From positions 163,019 to 205,225 of the forward strand of contig JBBHKE010002306.1 in the NCBI GenBank assembly GCA_037447655.1: DNA of 42,207 nt, given 5' to 3'. The stretch comes from Zygnema cylindricum (taxonomy: Eukaryota; Streptophyta; Zygnematophyceae; Zygnematales; Zygnemataceae). Every line of letters begins with the position of its first letter. The stretch's first letter is position 1. The translations under genes and the position numbers were made by a program. The notes beneath the pieces are model-generated. The model was not told the origin of the DNA. It worked only from the letters and a program-made list of their open reading frames with translations, and made no database searches. This document shows, piece after piece, positions 1 to 11,216 of this stretch.

Positions 1-336
1 TTTTAATAATTGGCAATTGGCTGGCCGCAAATGCTTTTATGTTCAATTGGCTTTGAACTAAAGAGCGCTGATTGGTATGGGAAAACATTGGCTTTTTCAT
101 TTTCTAATGTTACGAGTAACAACAATCGCAATTCGTAGATAATAACAATTACTTTTTAATACTAATTATTGTGATAAATTATGTTCCTCTGCACCGTCCA
201 ACATTAGGTGTAGAAATTTAACATTTCTGATTTTTATCATCGCTGAATAATTGTGATCATTGTTACTCGCTACATCACTACACACAAAATTATAATGATT
301 AAGACTAAGAGTTACACGCAAAGGGAGATGTACCAC

Positions 337-505
337 TACATCGCTCATTGTTACTAGTGTTAATAAGTCGCTACTATTTTTAGTCTTTACAATTTAAAGA
401 TGTGGATTACAACCTGCCACGTCTCCTTGTATTAAATAGTGTTATTAATCATAATTTTTCATTAACAATAATAGATGCTTAACGCTAACAACAATGAGCA
501 TTGTA
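337..505. mobile_element. TA-flanked MITE (Tc1/mariner-like) nested in a hAT element
   Basis: A short element with 25-bp imperfect terminal inverted repeats (339-363 and 479-503), flanked by TA at 337-338 and 504-505. The TIRs share CTCATTGTT and GTTAA cores. Removing it rejoins GATGTACCAC-TA to a stretch of hAT-family sequence in the same order as at 5104-5140, so the hAT copy at 4866-5314 acts as the empty site. No coding capacity. TA duplication and CA-starting termini fit Tc1/mariner-derived MITEs (inference). Confidence 0.6.
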
Positions 506-510
506 ATCTT

Positions 511-709
511 TTACTTTTTCGGTTACAAAAGGGTATGGTTAGTCGCGAGAAATCAAGTTTCGGTTAACTTGTATTTTCGTAAACGCCGGTCGGTTAACGG
601 TTAATAATTTTGGAGCGTGACATAACCCAGGCGGGCGTCGGATACTCGGATTTTGAAAAAAAAAGAAACGGTCGGTTTCGGTTTAGTAAAATTTTGACTT
701 TAACGACCT
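511..709 (+). repeat. Right-end fragment of the hAT-type repeat family
   Basis: This segment matches 22230-22434 and about 5130-5314 almost end to end: the shared blocks GTTAGTCGCGA, CGGTCGGTTAACGGTTAA, an A-run followed by CGGTCGGTTTCGG, and a terminal block ending CGACCTC. It is the 3' half of a non-autonomous element. The 5' half is cut by the MITE at 337-505. No protein coding seen. Confidence 0.65.
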
Positions 710-1430
710 CTTATCCATATATTGATATACCGGTAAGCAAATCATTGACACATTTACCGATATATATCAATTTCCCTCACCAAATTTTTTTGTCAAAAAA
801 ATATCAATCACCTCGACAATCTGTTAAAGCGACCCTGGCGAGGACGTACAATCTATTATTGTCGTATTGGACATCCTTAATATTGCTTTGTACATTCAAG
901 TTCACTTCTCAAAAACTTGACGAAAAGAATTATAAAAATGACATGTCCAAGATTTGAACACACCAACCTAATGTGATACAAAAACGACAAAAACGTGTAC
1001 CATGTGATTCCATTTTCGGTAATTTTGGTGGCGCTGGTTCAAATCATAAAGTTACGTCTGTCTATATGTTCATTTTACAATTTAATTAACAATAATAATT
1101 TGAGCAAGTTTTGCCTTCGTGAAAGTATGGTTATTGCAGTTGTACAATACTGAATCTTGCAACTTTTTGAGGCCCTCGGAGGCATGCCGAAGGGGTTCAC
1201 GTCTTCCCCCGCCTCTCGCTTTCTCTGCGCGTCCATATGTTTAGGGTTTTTTATTTTTTTTGTTTTTGTTTATTATTAGAAAAAACTAAAAATAAATGAC
1301 TTTAAACATCTAAACCCTTTTTTAGATACCCGATTACGACCTTTGTTTGGGTGTGCAGGACGGGTCCCGCGAGGTGCCGAATGTCCCCAAATGTGTGGAG
1401 GCTATCTTTGCCTCTATATAAATATATAAA
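710..1430. other. Intergenic DNA, no gene seen
   Basis: AT-rich sequence without a convincing reading frame, intron signals or repeat partners inside the window. Open frames here are short and have no recognisable motif. Confidence 0.5.
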
Positions 1431-2338
1431 GGGAATTGCTAATTGCAAAGACGATTTTTGCTGCGCGCAAGTAGTTGTGATAAATTATACATTTGAAGTG
1501 CAATTTCGTACAAGCTACGTACCTTTAAGTTCAGATTTGACAATCAATTCGCCGAACAACTTTGAGTGGCGAAATATTGTAATGGCGGTTAAAAAACTGT
1601 CGCGCTTGCGAACGTCGACCGTCATCAAAATAAAAAAACAATTCACACGGCCGGCGCAGGTTTACTGTAACAAAACTGAGGCTTCCACATATAAATAAAA
1701 TGGCAGCGCGCAGGTAGTTACTCACTTCACGTGAGCTCCAATGTGAAAGCACACACCGACATTTGACTTTGCTGCAAAAATGGAATCTAATCGCGAACCG
1801 TTACGTTGAACTTGGACACAAATAAAAGGACGATGTACGACATATATAAACTCGCACGAAACAAAATAAACTTCGTGCAAAACATAAAAGTGTATCTAAT
1901 TACCCACGTATAAATATCAATGAATCTAAAATGACGCGTCGTCAAGAGCGACCAAATGAAGCCACACTATTTACAAATCAACATTCTTACATTGAAGAAG
2001 TACTTCACATTGATTCAAATTGTCGGTGTGTGCTTTCACAGTGGAGCTCACGTGAAGTGAGTAACTACCTGCGCGCAACCATTTTATTTATATGTGGAAG
2101 CCTCAGTTTTGTTACAGTAAACCTGCGCCGCCCGTGTGAATTGGTTTTTTTTTCATGACGGTCGACGTTCGCAAGCGCGACAGTTTTTTAACCGCCGTTA
2201 CAATATTTTGCCAATCAAATTTGTTCGACGGATTGACCGTCAAATCTGAACTTAAAGGTACGTAGCTTGTACGAAATTGTACTTCAAATGTACAATTTCC
2301 AACAACAGCAAAAATCGTCTCTGCGATTAGCAATTCCC
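1431..2338. repeat. Long inverted repeat (foldback-type element)
   Basis: Arms of about 330 bp (1431-1768 and about 2015-2338) are reverse complements, separated by about 245 bp. The outer ends are GGGAATTGCTAATTGC and its complement GCGATTAGCAATTCCC. Both arms contain the block TGAGGCTTCCACATATAAAT. Each arm has an open frame giving a related short peptide, but the differences between arms often change amino acids, so the frame is a by-product of arm similarity rather than a conserved protein. It could fold into a large cruciform or RNA hairpin. Class is uncertain: a foldback transposon or a long-TIR MITE. Confidence 0.75.
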
Positions 2339-2469
2339 ACATATAACTGCTTATTATTAACGGGCAGTTATATGTAAACAACTAAACATTTTCAGTTTTT
2401 CAGCCGTCGAGCGTGATGAGGAGTTTCGGCCACAGGCTTTCCAAAAGCTGAACTGCAATCAACGGCCGA

Positions 2470-2712
2470 CATTCTACATCTACCACAGCAAATCATTATT
2501 AGCATCAAGGTTTTTTTCGCCACTTAAAACATCTTTTCTCCGTGCACACTTGTCGGATTGTGGTTTTTACAGTTGTGATTGAAAGGTGACATTCTCAACT
2601 TCCGATTTGCGATTTTAAATTGACAATCCGACAAGTGTGAACGGAGAAAAGATGCTTTAAATGGCGAAAAAAACCTTGACGCTAATAACGATTCGCGGTT
2701 GTACTGTACTGT
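2470..2712. mobile_element. Palindromic MITE, family M2
   Basis: Inverted arms run from about 2494-2558 to 2617-2690. Both contain CATCTTTTCTCCGTGCACAC-like and TTTTTTTCGCCACTTAAA-like blocks. The right end is CGGTTGTACTGTA, resembling the better preserved copy at 24619-24862. No coding capacity. Related copies lie at 24619-24862 and about 24940-25120. Confidence 0.6.
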
Positions 2713-2924
2713 ACAGACTCGGATACCAAAAGTACATGTACGGTAAGCATACAAAAATCTTCGTTTTTTTGGTTCTGAAGAAACCATTTTTCTTCTTGGT
2801 TCTTGTTTTTTGGTTCCTACAGACTCGAATACCAAAAGTACATGTACGGTAAGCATACAAAAATCTTCGTTTTTTTGGTTCTGAAGGAACCATTTTTCTT
2901 CTTGGTTCTTTTTTTGGTTCCTAC
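2713..2924. repeat. Two-copy tandem duplication, 106-bp unit
   Basis: The units 2713-2818 and 2819-2924 are nearly identical: each starts ACAGACTCG, carries GTACATGTACGGTAAGC in the middle and ends near TTGGTTCCTAC. The inner part is partly palindromic (AACCATTTTTCTTCTTGGTT). It lies directly against the right end of the M2 MITE, so it may be a local duplication linked to that insertion. Confidence 0.75.
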
Positions 2925-4865
2925 AGGCGCGCCGAGATAAACAATTTCAATGTCTATTTTCTTTTTTGGGAGTTTCGCTGCATCAATGTTTATGACTTTT
3001 ATGTTTCTTGGTTGAGGTTTGGAGACTTGTAATTTGAGAGGGTGATCATTTCACCTTTTTAAACCTGATTTTGTTTTTTGTTTGTCTTTGATATTTTGTT
3101 TGCAAGCACTTCGTATTTTTGATTTACATCACTTTGTTAAAAGTATAATATTGTCTAAGGAAACCCTACTGCTAAATGCAAAATATGACTAACAGTTTTT
3201 GTGTCCATTCATATATTTTTGGCAAACATTTTCTACTGTCCTCTAATCCGAATAAATGAAAGCTTCTCCTGAAAAATGTTGTTGATGTTGTAAAAAAAAT
3301 TATCAGGCTTTATCCGGTAAAGAATATCATGAATAAGCTATTATTCTATAGATGTAAATCGACCAAAGTCACATATCTTGATTTCGGCATAGAATCTTGT
3401 CAAAAATTTCACACTAATATTTTGTGACATGTGAATAAATACCATGTTCTGATCATTGCTGGCAATTGACCATGTATTGCGATAATTGTCGATAGCTAAT
3501 TAACATGTCACAATAATTGATGATATTTCACCAATGTGTTTGTAAACTTTGTGACCCACCTTCTGAGTCCATCTGTATTCCATCTATTTTCCACTAAATC
3601 CCTTCAACTCTTTGAATGTCCTTGAAGCCATAATTGTACCAATTCAAAGCTCTCGCGTATGCGGCCAACAATGTAAGATGTGTGCGATACCATCGTTGAG
3701 AAAAATATCGAGAATGCAAGAATGATGAAAGAATGGTAGCATACAAGGTAAAAGAAAAAAAATACAATTACAGGAATGATTCTGTTTCCATTTTCTGCTA
3801 AAGACCAGAAGTCAAAGTTAGTCAAAGTGACGTGAGAGAGAAGTCAACTGAAGTCTTGTTAGGTTCATGTACGGTTGAGTAGACGTCAAAATTTGTGTAG
3901 ACGTCAAGCATACTTTGCGTAGACGTCAAGTTAAGCAAAACGTAATTGTTTACGTCTACTGTACGACAAGTGCAAAGTGTCGCAGATTTTGAGTAAATGT
4001 CATGTATTGAATTACGGCCGTTGATTTTGTTTACGTAGTTCACAAGTTAGGAATTTGTTCCTTTACATGATAAACAAATAGCTTAGTACCTATGTCAACT
4101 ACACATATAAAATGTACTCATGCTGGACATTGAAAATCAATCATCAAGTGAATGATTCTCTCCAATTTTTCCCTATTGCTATTTTTGCATTGAGTGCTTA
4201 CTTTGTCGTGGAATTACTGTATCTTCTTTCTTGTTCAGTAATTAAGCTTTGCTTTCTCATATAGAGAATTGTTTTCCTTAGCTTCCTGTCTTGTAATTGG
4301 ACGATCCTATGGCCACTTTTTTTGAATCTCAAGAAGGAAAAACATAAAAGATAAAAAAAAGTAAGTAAATCAGCTGAAGGCCGATACAGTTTAGTTTAGT
4401 CGGTTCGGTTCGGTTCAATTCTGTTCGGTTTGGTTCGGTGAGTCTGCCGAATCCAATGTGACAGTCATCGGCAAGTCTAGAATGCAAACGAGGAGGTATC
4501 AAAGAAATCAGATCTGGCTTCCTCTCTAACAGACCATCAAAATGTCCACACTTGCCAAAAAACACACTATTTCACATATGGCCAACTGTTTCACTCACGG
4601 ACCCCTTTTTTCAATCATCATTTGGGAAAAACCGTGATGTGCAATATACACTTGTTTTCCATTTACAGCAATACGAGTTAGATACACCTCGCTGGCGCGC
4701 CTTAGAAAAAAAGAATACATTATTTACCAACCGAAAAGTCGCAAATTATGACACGCGTCTACAACTTGAATTTTTTCTGCAGCTCAAGCATTGTTAACCT
4801 TTGATTGGCGATACCTCTGTTCAAATTTAGGTTGCTGGATTTTTTTCCAGCGACAGGCATGTGAT
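2925..4865. other. Intergenic DNA, no gene seen
   Basis: No credible coding region. Small features: GTAGACGTCAA occurs three times at about 3879, 3897 and 3919, followed by the inverted form TTTACGTCTAC near 3950. Near 3418-3430 and 3505-3515 there is an inverted pair around TTGTGACATGT. A CGGTT-rich short repeat lies at about 4398-4440. Confidence 0.5.
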
Positions 4866-5314
4866 CAGAGGTCGCAATCGGGTACCTGAAACCATACCCA
4901 ACCGGTGCCCGACCGCCCGGATCGGATCCGGAACGGATTTGGGTGCCAAATTTTTGGGGCCAACCGGATTCACGCGGGTGATTTAGAAAAAAAAACAGTT
5001 GGGTACGGGGTAAGCAAAAAACCAAAAAAAATGAAGGTTATGTACTGTCCACTATCGAATGTTATTGTACTATGTACTCTTGGTATTGTGGAAGGTATAA
5101 TGGAGATGTACCACTAAGTATGTATTTATTCGGGTACGGGCGCGTACGGGTAGTCGCTAGAAATCGAGTTTCAGTTACGTTTTATTTTTGTAAAAGCGTA
5201 TTGGCTAACGGGTAACAATTTAAGGGAGTGACATAACCCGGTCTGGTATCGGGTGTTCAGATTTAAAAAAAAAATGTCGGTTTCGGGTATCTAAAATTTT
5301 GACTTTTGCGACCT
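4866..5314 (+). mobile_element. Non-autonomous hAT-type element
   Basis: It begins CAGAGGTCGCAA and ends TTTTGCGACCT, the same termini as the well-defined element at 21624-22434. It shares GGATCCGGAACGGATT and the downstream half. It is shorter and lacks the internal 62-bp array. The right terminus is slightly altered, and no exact 8-bp target duplication is visible, so it is an older copy. No transposase. Confidence 0.65.
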
Positions 5315-5589
5315 TGTCTGTTGTACAAGTAGAGGTACATATACTGTACTTTATATATATGAAACCGAAATAGTGTATCGGAAGCATTTAAAGTCGTGTG
5401 CAATGAAATAATCGCAAATCAAGATATGTATCGAATAGTTATGCATGGACAAATTTGAAACGATGCAACACACTAGTTTTGACAACCTCCGTTTTTTTTT
5501 TGCCCGCGATATTCTTTTTGTGTGTTGATTTTAGAAGTTTTAAGGGCTTGTTTGTTGGCGGCTTAGGAGAGACTTCCATTAGCAAAATC

Positions 5590-6880
5590 AAGTTGATTAC
5601 CAAATGTCGTACTGTTTCGTACCATTCAATACCATTTTTATTATTTTTTTAGGGGAAACATCTTTATTCTCCAAGCTTATGGGCGTAAATCTTGACCATT
5701 GGATATTTTGCTTTTTGAAATCAGCGACCCAATCGATCAAACCAACCAGTCTGTGTCCGCGTGAGACACTTCCCATTCACTAGACGCAAACAATTGGTAC
5801 ACTTGGAAAAGTAACTTAATATCTACGTTGAGTGAGCGATGACAACCTTACATGTTGTATGGGCCATGTGCCTTCAGATAGGGTGGAAACAAATCCACCA
5901 AAAGTCACAAGAAATTCTTTGCCCAAAAATATTCTTTGAGGCTCCCTTTACCATCCACCAACCTTTGAGGCGTCTTCTTTCAAAAAAAATTGAAGAAGAC
6001 TCCCGTACAAATTTCAAACTGAACGCGCGAAATTATTGTGACGTCCAACGTCTCTTTTCGAAAATGTCCGTACATTTTCGATTATATAACGTACAGCTTC
6101 CGTGGTATTTCTGTTCAGTTCACTGAACAGAAAGTACCAATAAGTGCGACGCATATTTCCCATTTTATTTTGTACATATCCGTTAAAAAATGTAAAGTTA
6201 CAGTAATTAGTTTACAGGTTTCCGTAAAATTTCAGTTTCAGTTTACAGTAAACGTTTTTTTACGATTTTTTCAAAAGTCACGAATTATACGTTTCAATCA
6301 CAAAAAAGGAAAAAAACGCGCGATTTGAACAACTATAGTCCATATGTTTATAGGACCACCTAATGGACGTCTCACCTTATTATGAAGTTCCATCAAACGC
6401 AAATTGATGTTATTTACAAAATTTTGTAATCCGTTGTATGATGTCGTACTGTTTTTTTTTGTTTTTTTTTAAATGAACATTACAAAAGATTGGATATTAT
6501 TCTCCACAATTCTTGGAAAAAACATTGGTCGTTCAATTACATTTGGGTCTTTATCCGCAACGCAATCTTTCTATCCGTCTATGTAATTGACTTCCCACCT
6601 CGGGGAGGTAAGTAGTCCATCATAGAACGTGTAAAATCGCTACTCTTTGATGATGTAGATTCGTGAGACAATGGACTACCACCAAAATTTTCACACATCG
6701 CAGAGGTCATGTGCCTTTTGACAAGGTGGGTGCGAATCCACAAAACTCCAACAAAAATTCTTTTATGGGAAATTTCCTTTCACGCTCCAATTACTTCCTT
6801 TCAATTTTGTAGTTTCCTACGCTTCGAGTTTTTCTTTCAAAAAGGCAAGGCAAAAAAAGCAAGCGTTAAAAACGATATTG
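5590..6880 (+). repeat. Degenerate direct duplication, about 830-bp spacing
   Basis: Segments around 5598-6000 and 6428-6880 share ordered blocks: GTCGTACTGTTT, a T-run, TTGGATATT, then GCCATGTGCCTT or GTCATGTGCCTTTTGA followed by GGTGG, AATCCAC and AAAA blocks, and a TTCTTTCAAAAA end. The copies are strongly diverged. It is either an old tandem duplication or two insertions of one repeat family. A weaker relative of the GAATCCACCAAAA block is seen near 23788. Confidence 0.4.
6109..6132. repeat. Perfect short hairpin
   Basis: TTCTGTTCAGT is followed by a 2-base loop and its exact complement. Pairing extends outward with one mismatch. It lies between the two duplicated blocks. No adjacent gene supports a terminator or regulatory role. 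Confidence 0.4.
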
Positions 6881-9331
6881 CGTCTTCGAAGTAAAGGTGG
6901 TTTTCGTGGTAAAATGACAACTTTCGTATAATTCGTATAATGATAAAGTACGAAATATTGATTTCACATTGAAATTGGTAGGTCTGATTGACAATTTTCA
7001 ATACATGATGATTAATTTACGCGGTACGTCTCAAATCAAGACACGGAGCTTTACAGGCTTTACGCAATGGCACTAAGTCCTCAATATTACAATCAACAAT
7101 GTTGTCCGTACAATTACGAAGACCTTCCGATAGAACCCTGACCTTAGGTCGTTCCTTCATCAAGAGTTGCCAATAACTGTACAGAGGTATAAAGTGGCAA
7201 TAAGCTTTTGGACAACTTTATATCATATTGTGCCTAAAAACAAGCCCTCACATACGTGCATTATTGTAGGTAGGCCCACTTAGCCTTTTGTTGTTGAAAG
7301 GCTATTGAAGATTAGAGAAGAACAATGTGAATGTAAGATAGGTATGAGAGTACTATCTCATATTGCAAAGTGTAAAGTGATGAAATCAAAACAACTTAAA
7401 AACTAAAAACAAACAACACGGCACACTTCCAACATCAGAAGAAGATAAACGGCGAATGACAAGGTATTACTTGACAAAGATTTATAATGGATTTTGGTGA
7501 ATATGCTCCACATTGTTTGAAGTCAAATGGTCGATTTAGCTTGTAAAGGAGTCATTAACGGTCCATTTAGTACTTACCATCATATCCTAGCAATTGTAAA
7601 TTTCTTATAGCTACCCATCGTTGTCTTTGATAATAGTTGAGAATGGTGGTCACCTACAACCTAGATGGAGTGATTGGTTCACGGATGTTGAAACAAAAAA
7701 AAATGAATAATGTTTACACATTGACCAAAGAAGAATTTCGATATATTTTCAACGAATGTTTCTTTTAAAAAACTAAAAAAAGAAAGTACGGAATATAACA
7801 AAAACATGTGGACTCTAATAAAACACCCTTTTTTTTACCCTTATCTTACCAAATTAATTTGTGCGCCGACTCATAAGTGCAACAAGGATTTTGGAAATAC
7901 CTTCATTTTTGAACAAAATTTCAAAATATCTTAAAAACTGTTGTTATAAGAAATGTAGTTAGTAAGTTCGTATCCGTGTTGAAGTTTTTTCTTTAACTTG
8001 CATTGGCGACACGTTTATCTATAGTTCAACTGAAAATAATGAATTAGCAGTTTCTGTGTTTGCCGAAGTGGTTTTTACAAGTAGGATGTTTATCTTTTAA
8101 GGGGCAATAATTTACAATCGTTATCATTAGTTTTATGTATTTGTAGCCTTTAACCGATAATGAATACATACACTTTTTTAACCTTCTTCATCAACTGTTT
8201 CTATATTTCGATGAGGGGATTATTCTTATAAATTATGGATGCATCGGGCAAATAACTCGATTGTTATAGGGTAAGCAAATTTCTCAACAATTGCATAATG
8301 CGAAGCCTACCCCTATTTTTTTCTTATGCCAGATTGTGAAACACTTCCCCCTTTCCAATCCCGTATATCAGTTATAAATTTTGTTGGTTCCTACACATTA
8401 TATCGCTTCTCTCACCCTTATCGATAAGAATATATCTGTTACCATTATTATTGCAATAGAAGATTTAGCGATACACAACACTAATCGCCCATCGTTGTTA
8501 GAGCCAAACATTTTTCGGGCAGCTAAAAATATTCAACTTTGTGACAGCCTGCCGTATGTCATTTTTGAAGAAAGTCGTGGAAAGGTGATAGTCTTCCCTT
8601 TTGATAATGATGCCACTATTGAAAATCAGAGAAGTACGTGATAAAAAAAAATGATTGCCTGAAAATTGTTTAAATCTAATCATTAGTGTTCTGTATTAGG
8701 AAAATGTGTAACTTGATAAAACTTATACTGCTAGTTATTGATTATCGAACAGCGAGGGGTCTTGATATATCTCTCCGAGTCTAACAATTTCCTTATCAAA
8801 GATAGGTGGAAAAAAAATAGTACTTTACATGATAGTACTTTAAAATATATTGTATCATAATTTTCACCCTATATAGCGTGGCATGTCACGTAAAACAATT
8901 TGTTCCATAGGCTGTAAAACAGAAGAGCGAAAGCTCAATTACCTTACAGTTGTACGGTATGAAGTGTGCAATAATTGTCGACATTTGTCGAACTAGTTTT
9001 ATCGCGATAAAAAACTAATTATTACGATAACACTGGTACCGATATATCGTGCCAATATAACGATTATCGGTAGGCAAGAAAAAAATGGCATATAGGTTAT
9101 CGACATATGGCTATCGATGCACACTATTGCGTAATAACGATGGGCTCGAGCCGCAAAGGGGAGTTCACTCTACGCCCTAAGTGTCTCTTTCGTACCAATT
9201 TTTAGTTTTTTACAAAAATTTGTTGTTTTTTCTAATTATGATTATTTTTTTTAAATTCGTTGATTTCTCGTGTACGGAGAAATTGTCAGAAAATTAAAAA
9301 AAAAAAGATATTTCAATTTGAGTTTGTTTGA
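6881..9331. other. Intergenic DNA with one weak coding candidate
   Basis: Apart from the minus-strand frame at 7017-7217 I see no gene. Around 8995-9120 there is a cluster of TATCG/CGATA words, including the perfect palindrome TTTATCGCGATAAA near 9000. No tRNA or rRNA was recognised. Confidence 0.4.
7017..7217 (-). CDS. Uncharacterised short reading frame or exon fragment
   Basis: On the minus strand a frame stays open for about 66 codons and ends at a TAA (complement of 7017-7019). The last 48 codons follow an in-frame ATG (M-K-E-R-P-K...). The composition is protein-like, with mixed charged and hydrophobic residues, four Cys in the last 30 residues (...NCTDNIVDCN... and ...KACKAPCLD...) and an RRTA terminus, unlike the AT-driven frames nearby. 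I do not recognise the family. It could be the last exon of a small gene, a transposon relic, or chance. No upstream exon was found. Confidence 0.22.
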   Translation of the reverse strand, partial: SCPKAYCHFIPLYSYWQLLMKERPKVRVLSEGLRNCTDNIVDCNIEDLVPLRKACKAPCLDLRRTA

Positions 9332-9464
9332 ATTACACCGTGAATCACTTATTAACGTTATTAACACTAATTCAGCGCTCCCAAATTTTGACCCTCAAAC
9401 GTAAAATGGATTTAATGATTATAACCATATTTTTACTTTAGTATATGTATTGTTTAATTTGTGT
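9332..9464 (+). repeat. Left-end fragment of MITE family M1
   Basis: It begins TACACCGTGAATC and continues through CCCAAATTTTGAC, as in the copies at 17280, 17825 and 18896. The retrotransposon is inserted just to its right, so the sequence continues beyond 17253. Only the left half is recognisable. Confidence 0.45.
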
Positions 9465-9469
9465 TAATT

Positions 9470-10436
9470 TGTAACAGTAATAGCGGATCGAACTTGTTTA
9501 TAAATGGGTATTTAGGTGTTATAATTATAGAGTACTAAAATTGGTAGACGTCCGCGAAAGAATCACGCTATTTGGAGTTATATTTTAAAAGTTATAGCGA
9601 TGGGTGTATTTAGGTGACAGCGTGGGGTCTAAATAACAAGTGGGTATCATTGAAACGGGTTAAGGGTCAAATTAGTACCGAAATTACGCGCGTACGTTTC
9701 ATAAAGTTCTAATGAAACGTTTAGTATGGACGGTGCTTCGTTTCGTACAAATTTTAGTACGAAACGTCACTTTCACTTAAGGGAATTTCGTAGGAAGTTT
9801 CGCGTGCGAAATTTGTTACGCACGCTCGTGCGAAGTCGCGTTTCGTTTGGCGCGCAATTTTGCACGTAAATGTTACGTAGTGAAACGTAACGTTTGATTG
9901 GTTAGTAAAGCGCTAAGTAGTTAGTAAGAGATTTCGCACGTTTTTGCATTGGTCAGTCTGAGTCTTTGCTGATCAATGATTGGCCCAGGTAAAAGCCTGT
10001 TAAAACGGAGCGTAGACTCTGGCCTGGCCAGTCCAGGGCGATGATGGATAAATAGTGAAGTGTTAGAGGAGAGTAGACATCTTTTCCTTGGGAGAAGTTT
10101 GTGGAAATTCCAGCTGATCTTGGTCCTGAGCGATTAATACCAAATTGGAGAAAAGGCATTTTTGCATTGAAATCTCTTACTAACTAAATAGTGTTTTAGT
10201 AGTTAAGAGATAGAATTATTAAGAGTGGAGAGTAGAGGAAACACTTTAAATTGAAGGGTTGAGCCACGAGGGCAAGAGACCAAGCTAATGTTATGTGGAC
10301 AAAAGCTTCTTCTAATTTAAAGTTATCCTTATGTGAGTGTTTTCCAATGTGGATGTGTATTTTCCAATGTGTGGAATGTGTGGTTGGAATTGTTTGTAGT
10401 AATGGGATTTTCTGAGAGGTAGGAGATCCTGTTACA
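9470..10436 (+). repeat. 5' LTR
   Basis: 967 bp with TG...CA ends and 8-bp terminal inverted repeats (TGTAACAG/CTGTTACA). The first half is dense in short palindromes built on GAAACGT/ACGTTTC, including CGTTTCGTAC and its complement at 9739-9766 and CGCACG-CT-CGTGCG near 9818, a likely promoter/enhancer area (inference). No TATA box was assigned. A 68-codon antisense frame inside it is present in both LTRs but has no coding hallmarks. Confidence 0.95.
9918..10186. repeat. Inverted-repeat-bounded segment inside the LTR
   Basis: TAGTTAGTAAGAGATTTC at 9918-9935 is matched exactly by its complement at 10169-10186. A direct copy of TTTTTGCATTG lies next to each arm. The 269-bp block is therefore bounded like a MITE and may be a small transposon captured by the LTR long ago, or a large RNA stem in the transcript. 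The same block is present in the 3' LTR at about 16730-16998. Confidence 0.55.
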
Positions 10437-10438
10437 TA

Positions 10439-10450
10439 TGGTATCGGAGC
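10439..10450 (+). promoter_or_regulatory. Primer binding site for initiator tRNA-Met
   Basis: TGGTATCGGAGC begins two bases after the 5' LTR. It differs by one base from the plant-type retrotransposon PBS TGGTATCAGAGC, complementary to the 3' end of initiator Met tRNA. It starts minus-strand cDNA synthesis. Confidence 0.9.
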
Positions 10451-11216
10451 TTTGGTTAGAAACCAAGGAGAAGTTTGCTCACTCGAATATCGATTGCCGT
10501 GACCGGTGAGGGTGCTCTAACCTGTGTCGGTAGAACCACAATGTGAAGTGGTAGGGGATTGGAGGGAAACTGAGTGATCACACAGCCAGCGGCCGCTGGT
10601 TAGATGTGGGGCGTGCTCAGGTCCTAAGGACTAAGGCGGGGTGGGCAGTGTAGCCACCGCCGAAGCTCACTCCAATTACCTAGAGGCCAAACAAACTTGC
10701 CTTCTCCTAGCAATGATTCATGTGTAGAGGGAGGGCTTGAAGCCATGAAGGGTGAGGATGTGAGGATTATAGAACAAAAGATCCTGATGTAGTGGGAAAT
10801 GGGGAATTTGCTGATGGTGGAGGAGGAAAGTGGAGTACTTTACTTCTTCAAGAGCAAAGGAGTCCAGAAATGACTCAAAACTTTTCAAACCCTAAATTGT
10901 TACCTTTGATTGATTTCAATTTTGCTGTTGCAAAATTTATGGTTAAATCTTACCTTTGATAGCTTTCAATTTTTTCTATTGCAAAATTGGTGGGGAAATT
11001 CTTAGATTTTTATTTCAATGTTGGGAAATTGAAAATTTGAATTTGTACTAACTTATTGTCAATGTCTTTTTAATTTCTCAGATCTTGATCTTTTCAAAGG
11101 ATTTGTTAAGGAGAAGAAGTTTTGGATTGGAGCAATCTAAGGACTTCAAATCTGCATCAAATTTCTTTGGGAAATTATACTCTATTTTTCCTTTTGCTTG
11201 ATTTAATTGTGTGATA
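10451..11216 (+). other. Untranslated leader of the retrotransposon
   Basis: About 770 bases between PBS and the first gag ATG, with several short upstream ATGs and no long frame. GC-rich at the start, it contains a perfect 14-base palindrome CCAGCGGCCGCTGG (10586-10599) that could form a loop-loop contact between RNA copies (inference). Packaging and dimerisation signals usually lie here. Confidence 0.7.

Noticed and set aside
4398-4440. CGGTT-rich stretch as telomere-like repeat
   Set aside because: Irregular units and only about 40 bases; does not match a known telomere unit.
8461-8633. Possible exon between TTGCAATAG and AGAGAA|GTACGT
   Set aside because: Open frame of modest length, no recognised motif, and no partner exon; splice-like words are expected by chance in AT-rich DNA.
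9953-10159. 68-codon minus-strand frame in the 5' LTR, repeated at 16765-16971
   Set aside because: Preserved only because the LTRs are near-identical; no motif and no reason for an antisense gene.
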